DNA of 10,038 nt, taken from CAYSPU01 sp964432995. Lineage in GTDB: Bacteria; Verrucomicrobiota; Verrucomicrobiia; Limisphaerales; JAHDYP01. The stretch is from assembly GCA_964432995.1 (NCBI GenBank), contig CAYSPU010000220.1:1-10038 (forward strand), read 5' to 3'. Of the stretch, positions 6,873-10,038 are shown in pieces. Position 1 is the first letter of the stretch. Each line of letters begins with the position of its first letter. The position numbers were made by a program, and so were the translations under genes. The notes beneath the pieces were generated by a model. The model was not told the DNA's origin. It ran no database searches and worked only from the letters and a program-made list of their open reading frames with translations.

Positions 6873-7490
6873 ATGTATAAGATAGTGGGAGGCGATCGGA
6901 AGGAATACGGACCGGTAACGGCCGAGCAGATTCGCCACTGGCTCCAGGAGGGGCGCGCCGACGGCGACACGCTGGCGCAAGCCGAGGGCGGCATCTGGAA
7001 GAAGCTGTCGACCTATCCTGAGTTCGCAGACCTGCTGCCGGCGGCGACGACGGCGGTTCCGCCTCCGTTCGCGGCGCCGGGGATGGAAGGTCCGCAGCAG
7101 AAAGTGCAGGCGGCGGGGACCGCGATGGTGGCCCTGGGGGTGATTTGCCTGTGTCTGGGTGCGTTCAGCACGTTGTCTCACCTTTTCAGTTGGGGACCGG
7201 ACCTGAGCGGGCTTCCGGCCGGTCCGGAGTTCAATGGGCTGCGAGAGTTCCTGGAAATGATGACGGGCGGGTTTGGCCTGGCGATCGACGTGATGATGCT
7301 GGGCTTGAGCGCCGTAATCCTGCTGGGCGGGCTGAAGATGCTGAAATTGAGGAACTACGGTCTGTGCGTGGCCGCGGCGGTGATCGCCTTGGTGCCGTGC
7401 TTGTCACCCTGCTGCTGTCTGGGGCTGCCGATTGGGATCTGGGCGCTGGTGGTCTTGTTGAAACCCGAGGTCAAATCGGCGTTCGTTTGA
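6873..7490 (+). CDS. GYF_2 (DUF4339) domain membrane protein, paralogue of the preceding gene
   Basis: The function of this 205-residue protein is unknown. The GYF_2 domain (1-55) starts MYKIVGGDRKEYGPVTAEQI and has IWKKLSTYPEFADLLP at its end, closely matching the N-terminus of the upstream neighbour. A Pro/Ala linker follows, then hydrophobic segments at about 82-105, 132-153 and 163-196. The cysteine-rich stretch PCLSPCCCLGLPIGIWALVVLLKPEV (175-200) resembles the C-termini of many PVC-group GYF_2 membrane proteins. The membrane part is not like that of the neighbour, so only the GYF_2 module is shared. ATG 6873 is chosen because GGTGAG lies nine bases upstream and the homology starts there. 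ATG 6834 would add 13 unremarkable residues and has no ribosome binding site. Confidence 0.85.
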   Translation: MYKIVGGDRKEYGPVTAEQIRHWLQEGRADGDTLAQAEGGIWKKLSTYPEFADLLPAATTAVPPPFAAPGMEGPQQKVQAAGTAMVALGVICLCLGAFSTLSHLFSWGPDLSGLPAGPEFNGLREFLEMMTGGFGLAIDVMMLGLSAVILLGGLKMLKLRNYGLCVAAAVIALVPCLSPCCCLGLPIGIWALVVLLKPEVKSAFV

Positions 7491-7551
7491 GCGAGGGCAT
7501 ATCGGGCACACCGCCGCACCAGGAACCCGCGGCTTGCGAGGACAGAGGCGC

Positions 7552-8061
7552 ATGGCTGACCGACAGGTCATCGGGCAATGGGCGCAGCGGGTGGAGGGAA
7601 GCCCGCCGGAGGAATCGTGGGATGCGGTCCCGCCGTTGTTGAACAACGGCGAACGGTCGAATGGCCGGAGCCGGAGAGGGATGTGGCTGGCCGCAGCCTT
7701 GCTGGCAATCCTGGTTCTCACCGGTCTCCATGCCTTTCCGCCGGAAGGGCAGGCGTTCTATCCCGTGTGCGGTTTTCACTCATGGACGGGCCTGCATTGT
7801 CCCGGGTGCGGTTCGCTGCGAGCGATGCACCATTTGGCGCACGGGCGGATCGTGGCGGCGGCGGACTCGAATCTGTTGTTGGTGGTTGGGGTGGCGGCGA
7901 TGGGGCTGCGGATTCTGGGGCGATGGTTGCGGGACCGGCCGGTGTGGATTCGTTGGGCCGAGGTTTCACCGCGGTGTTTGGGGTGGATGGTGGCCTGCCT
8001 GATCGTGTTTGGGATTCTGCGGAATCTCCCCGTGTTCCCGTTTTCGTGGCTGGCGCCGTGA
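7552..8061 (+). CDS. DUF2752 domain membrane protein
   Basis: This 169-residue membrane protein has unknown biochemical function. The DUF2752 signature runs from about residue 69: YPVCGFHSWTGLHCPGCG (70-87), then LRAMHHLAHG, then N107 followed by Leu. The three conserved cysteines (73, 83, 86) are all present. The C-terminus NLPVFPFSWLAP is typical of the family. Hydrophobic segments lie at about 44-61, 106-124 and 143-158. The first ~42 residues are a polar, presumably cytoplasmic extension before the usual family start. GAGGA lies nine bases before ATG 7552. TTG 7534 is a less likely start. It follows the second GYF_2 gene by 61 bp. DUF2752 genes often sit beside small membrane proteins, which fits here. 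Confidence 0.86.
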   Translation: MADRQVIGQWAQRVEGSPPEESWDAVPPLLNNGERSNGRSRRGMWLAAALLAILVLTGLHAFPPEGQAFYPVCGFHSWTGLHCPGCGSLRAMHHLAHGRIVAAADSNLLLVVGVAAMGLRILGRWLRDRPVWIRWAEVSPRCLGWMVACLIVFGILRNLPVFPFSWLAP

Positions 8062-8091
8062 CGGGAGCGCGGTGGATCGCGCCTGGCGCGG

Positions 8092-8113
8092 CCTCCGGTG
8101 TTGCCTTCGGAGG
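8092..8113. terminator. Weak hairpin after the DUF2752 gene
   Basis: CCTCCG (8092-8097) and CGGAGG (8108-8113) pair around a 10-nt loop, about 30 bp after the DUF2752 stop and 20 bp before the assembly gap. No T-tract follows, so its role is uncertain. Confidence 0.18.
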
Positions 8114-8132
8114 AGGGATCGGGGAGGTTTCG

Positions 8133-8142
8133 NNNNNNNNNN
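8133..8142. other. Assembly gap (10 N)
   Basis: Ten N in the intergenic space between the DUF2752 gene and the following small membrane protein gene. The round length suggests a placeholder, so the true distance, and whether anything lies inside, is unknown. Confidence 0.95.
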
Positions 8143-8185
8143 AAATGCGCTCTTCCGGGGCAAGTGCGATTCGCGAGGATGGGAT

Positions 8186-8536
8186 ATGATCTTGCGTGAG
8201 CTTCTGACGATCCGGCGGCCGTTGGACCGGCGCGGGGCGTGGGTTTGCCTGTTGGCGAACCTGCTGGTGATCCCCGGTCTGGGTTCGGTGGTGGCCGGCT
8301 GGCGTCGAGGCTACGCGCAGATGGCGTTGGCGCTGACGGGAGCGGGACTGACGCTGGGGTTTGCGATATGGTTCTTCCGCGAGTATTGGCGGACATATGC
8401 GGTCCCGGATCTGAGCGCGCTCTGGTTTCGGTTGGGGATGTGGGGGGTGGTGTTGTTTGGGGCGGGTTGGTTCTGGGCTCTGGCGACCGGCATCAGTATC
8501 TTCAACGAGGCCAACCGCCAACCGCCGGCGAGGTGA
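8186..8536 (+). CDS. Small three-TM membrane protein, unknown function
   Basis: This is a 116-residue protein that I do not recognise by name. After a short basic N-terminus (RELLTIRRPLDRR) come hydrophobic segments at about 18-38, 42-64 and 84-104. The segment NLLVIPGLGSVVAGWRRGYAQ (25-45) has the PGLGS...G...GY.Q layout found in TM2-like and other small bacterial membrane proteins, where two helices are joined by a tight Gly/basic turn. GAGGA lies six bases before the ATG, which makes this start well supported. The open frame extends upstream through the N gap into sequence that overlaps the DUF2752 gene, and I do not count that part. Its TGA stop directly abuts the GTG of the galactokinase-like gene, indicating translational coupling. 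Confidence 0.72.
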   Translation: MILRELLTIRRPLDRRGAWVCLLANLLVIPGLGSVVAGWRRGYAQMALALTGAGLTLGFAIWFFREYWRTYAVPDLSALWFRLGMWGVVLFGAGWFWALATGISIFNEANRQPPAR

Positions 8537-9782
8537 GTGTGGCTGGGCTTCCCGGACATGGGCACCGAGCGAAATCGGACCACCGCGGCAGGTGAGTTCT
8601 TCCGCCGGCAGTTTGGCTATGTGCCGACCCACCAGGTTCGTGCTCCACTTTCCCTAAGCTTGCTGGGCCTCGAGACCGAACCGCACGAGGGCCTGGTGTT
8701 GATGGCGGCCATTGACCGCCATTTCTCGGCGGCGGCTTCTCCCAGGACGGACGGACGGGTCGAGCTGGCGGCCTCGCAGGGTTCGGGGCGGGAGGGGTTT
8801 TGGGTGAGCGACCTCAAGCCCTCAGCCGGGTTGCCGGGAGCGGATCGGATCAAGCCGGTTCTGCGTCAGTTGCGGCGCAAGGGGGTGCACTTCAGCGGAT
8901 TCAACATGGCGCTCGAGTCGCCTTCCGGGGGGGCGTGGTGGGGAGACAGCTCGGCCGCGGTGGCCCGGGCAGTGGCGGTGGCGTTGACGATGCGGCAGAT
9001 GTACCCGTTTTCCCTGGGCGAACTGGGGGCGGAGTTGCCGCCGCGCCGTGACGAGAGGGGGCGGCTCCCGCCGTGCACCGAGCGGGAGCGGATGCAGTTG
9101 GCGAAGCTCTGTGTGATCGCGCAGGAGGAAGCCGGGCAGGATTCGCCGAGTTGGGCGGGGACCGCAGCCACCCTTCTCGGTCGGGCTTGGCAGGTGTTGA
9201 GCATCGATGCCCGGTTTCGGACGGTGGACCGGGCGCCGCTGGTGGGAGAGGCACTGGTGGTCTGCATTCCCGAGGAGGCGGCACGCCGGCCGGACGGGCG
9301 GCCGTCCGACGTGATGGAAGTTTGCGCGTCCGCCGCCCGCGGCCTGCGGGCCCGCTCGTTGCGCTCGGTGGAGCTGGCGTATCTGAAAGCGAACCGGTCG
9401 CGTTTGACGGAGCGGGAATACCGATATGCCTACCACATGGTGGGAGAGGCCCAGCGCGTCGTCTATGCGGAGCGCGCCCTGCGGGAGGAAGACCACCGGC
9501 AGTTCGGACAGTACCTGAGCCACNNNNNNNNNNCATGAGAGCGCGCGCGAGAATCTCGGATGGGCGGATCCCGAGGCGGACCTGCTCGTCGAATTGGCGC
9601 GGGGGCTCCCGGGCTGCCTGGGGGCGCGGAAGCTGGTGGAGGGATTGCCGGGCGTCACGCTGAACCTGGTTGCCTACCACGAAGTGCTGCGCTTCATGGA
9701 AGCCGTCGGCGCCGCGTATCGGGACCGAACCGGTGGGCCGCTACGGACCGAGGTGTGCCCGGTGGCGGACGGTGCGGGGTGA
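8537..9782 (+). CDS. Galactokinase-family protein, probable pseudokinase, interrupted by an assembly gap
   Basis: About 411 visible residues follow the galactokinase (GHMP kinase) fold from end to end. FGYVPTHQVRAPLSLSLLG (26-44) matches the E. coli GalK N-terminus. LVLMAAID (53-60), the SSAAVARA helix (138-145), a YHMVGEAQRV helix, RQFGQYLSH (321-329), HESARENLG after the gap, and a C-terminus ending CPVADGAG all have GalK counterparts. The functional motifs are gone. PGRVNLIGEHTDY reads PLSLSLLGLETEP. The catalytic Asp of the GalK MDQ motif aligns with Gly208 in SWAGTA. The glycine-rich motif GGGFGG reads VEGLPG. Galactose phosphorylation is therefore unlikely, and a binding or regulatory role is inferred. 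The frame shifts only because the 10-N run is not a multiple of three. Codons end exactly at 9523 and resume in register at 9534, so the gene is probably intact. GTG 8537 abuts the upstream stop, and ATG 8558 is an alternative start. Confidence 0.82.
9524..9533. other. Assembly gap (10 N) inside the galactokinase-like gene
   Basis: Ten N interrupt the reading frame. The left side ends on a complete codon (His) and the right side starts on a complete codon (His-Glu-Ser). The true missing length must therefore be a multiple of three, possibly zero or slightly negative, since other GalK proteins read SHxS here with one His. Confidence 0.95.
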
Positions 9783-9791
9783 GTTTCACGG

Positions 9792-9889
9792 TTTGGAAGG
9801 CGAACATCGAACGCTGAACGTTGAACATCGAACATGGAACGGGGCTGGGTTCGAAGTTGAGAGTTCGATATGGGATGTTCGACGAATGA
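9792..9889. repeat. 7-bp-periodic intergenic repeat with self-complementary halves
   Basis: GAAC recurs at 9802, 9809, 9816, 9823, 9830 and 9837, an exact 7-bp period. From 9850 the motif inverts to TTCGA, at 9850, 9864 and 9878, still in the 7-bp register. CGAACATC (9801-9808) is the exact reverse complement of GATGTTCG (9874-9881). Folding 9799-9833 on 9849-9883 gives about 24 of 35 pairs by my count, so an imperfect long hairpin is possible. It lies just after the galactokinase-like stop. Open frames through it are not real genes. Confidence 0.75.
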
Positions 9890-9924
9890 CGGAAGCCGGA
9901 TGAAAGGAGACCGGCGACGGGGCG

Positions 9925-10038
9925 CGACGCAGCGTAGCCTTATCGCACCCTGGCACTGTCGCACCGTTCCGCCGTCCTACGGTCGTGCCGACTTGCCGAC
10001 TTGCCGACTTGCCGACTTGCCGACTTGCCGACGTGCCG
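9925..10038. repeat. 8-bp-periodic tract ending in a tandem octamer repeat
   Basis: From 9989 the octamer CGACTTGC repeats five times (to 10028). CGACGTGC follows, then CG at the window edge, so the array may continue outside. The same 8-bp register can be traced leftwards with degenerate units, such as TATCGCAC (9941), CCTGGCAC (9949), TGTCGCAC (9957), CGTTCCGC (9965), CGTCCTAC (9973) and GGTCGTGC (9981). Further left the register is doubtful. Confidence 0.8.

Noticed and set aside
7718..8632. Leftward open frame running through the first N gap
   Set aside because: It crosses unknown bases and lies opposite three supported genes. Pro/Arg-rich composition indicates a shadow.
8537..9782. Galactokinase-like gene as a frameshifted pseudogene
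   Set aside because: The only frame change coincides with a placeholder gap of 10 N. Both flanks end on codon boundaries with continuous homology and no stop codons.
9674..9964. Open frames through the heptad repeat on both strands
   Set aside because: They translate repeats into strings such as NVEHRT or FDVQRS, a common false gene call. There is no independent coding evidence.
9989..10038. CRISPR array at the right end
   Set aside because: The repeats are 8 bp and directly adjacent with no spacers, and no cas gene is present.

Overview
This is a GC-rich (roughly 63-66% by eye) bacterial chromosomal fragment, most likely from the Verrucomicrobiota or a close PVC relative. The pointers are two adjacent genes with N-terminal GYF_2 (DUF4339) domains, a DUF2752 gene ending in the usual PFSWLAP motif, an envelope with outer-membrane polysaccharide export parts, and an intergenic GAAC-type heptad repeat of a kind I associate with that phylum. 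The assignment is inferred from gene content. Two 10-base N runs (8133-8142 and 9524-9533) are scaffold gaps, so the window comes from a draft assembly.

Left block (1-3386), polysaccharide assembly and export. A 104-bp intergenic region drives two divergent units. Leftwards are an outer-membrane beta-barrel protein (2628-1375) and, 24 bp later, a WbpA-like UDP-N-acetyl-hexosamine 6-dehydrogenase (1350-64). Rightwards is a short OPX/Wza-type lipoprotein (2739-3386). The dehydrogenase would supply a uronic-acid sugar nucleotide. The short OPX protein lacks a Wza-like C-terminal helix, so the barrel could provide the outer-membrane pore. This resembles the split Wza/Wzp translocons of Myxococcus.

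Middle block (3387-5636). A 318-bp convergent intergenic region carries hairpins. It is followed by a leftward exported LysM plus Amidase_2 N-acetylmuramoyl-L-alanine amidase with a Tat-like signal, then a divergent rightward trpD (anthranilate phosphoribosyltransferase) with no other trp gene in view.

Right block (5700-9782), five rightward genes, closely spaced apart from one interval that contains a gap: a six-TM GYF_2 protein with a Pro/Ala/Thr-rich tail, a second GYF_2 protein, a DUF2752 protein, a 116-residue three-TM protein, and a galactokinase homologue. The last has the GalK fold signature from end to end but has lost the sugar-binding motif, the catalytic Asp and the glycine-rich motif 3, so it looks like a pseudokinase. 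Its frame is interrupted only by the placeholder gap.

Right end (9783-10038). There is no gene here. It holds a 7-bp-periodic repeat able to fold on itself, then an 8-bp-periodic tract that becomes a near-perfect tandem repeat at the window edge.
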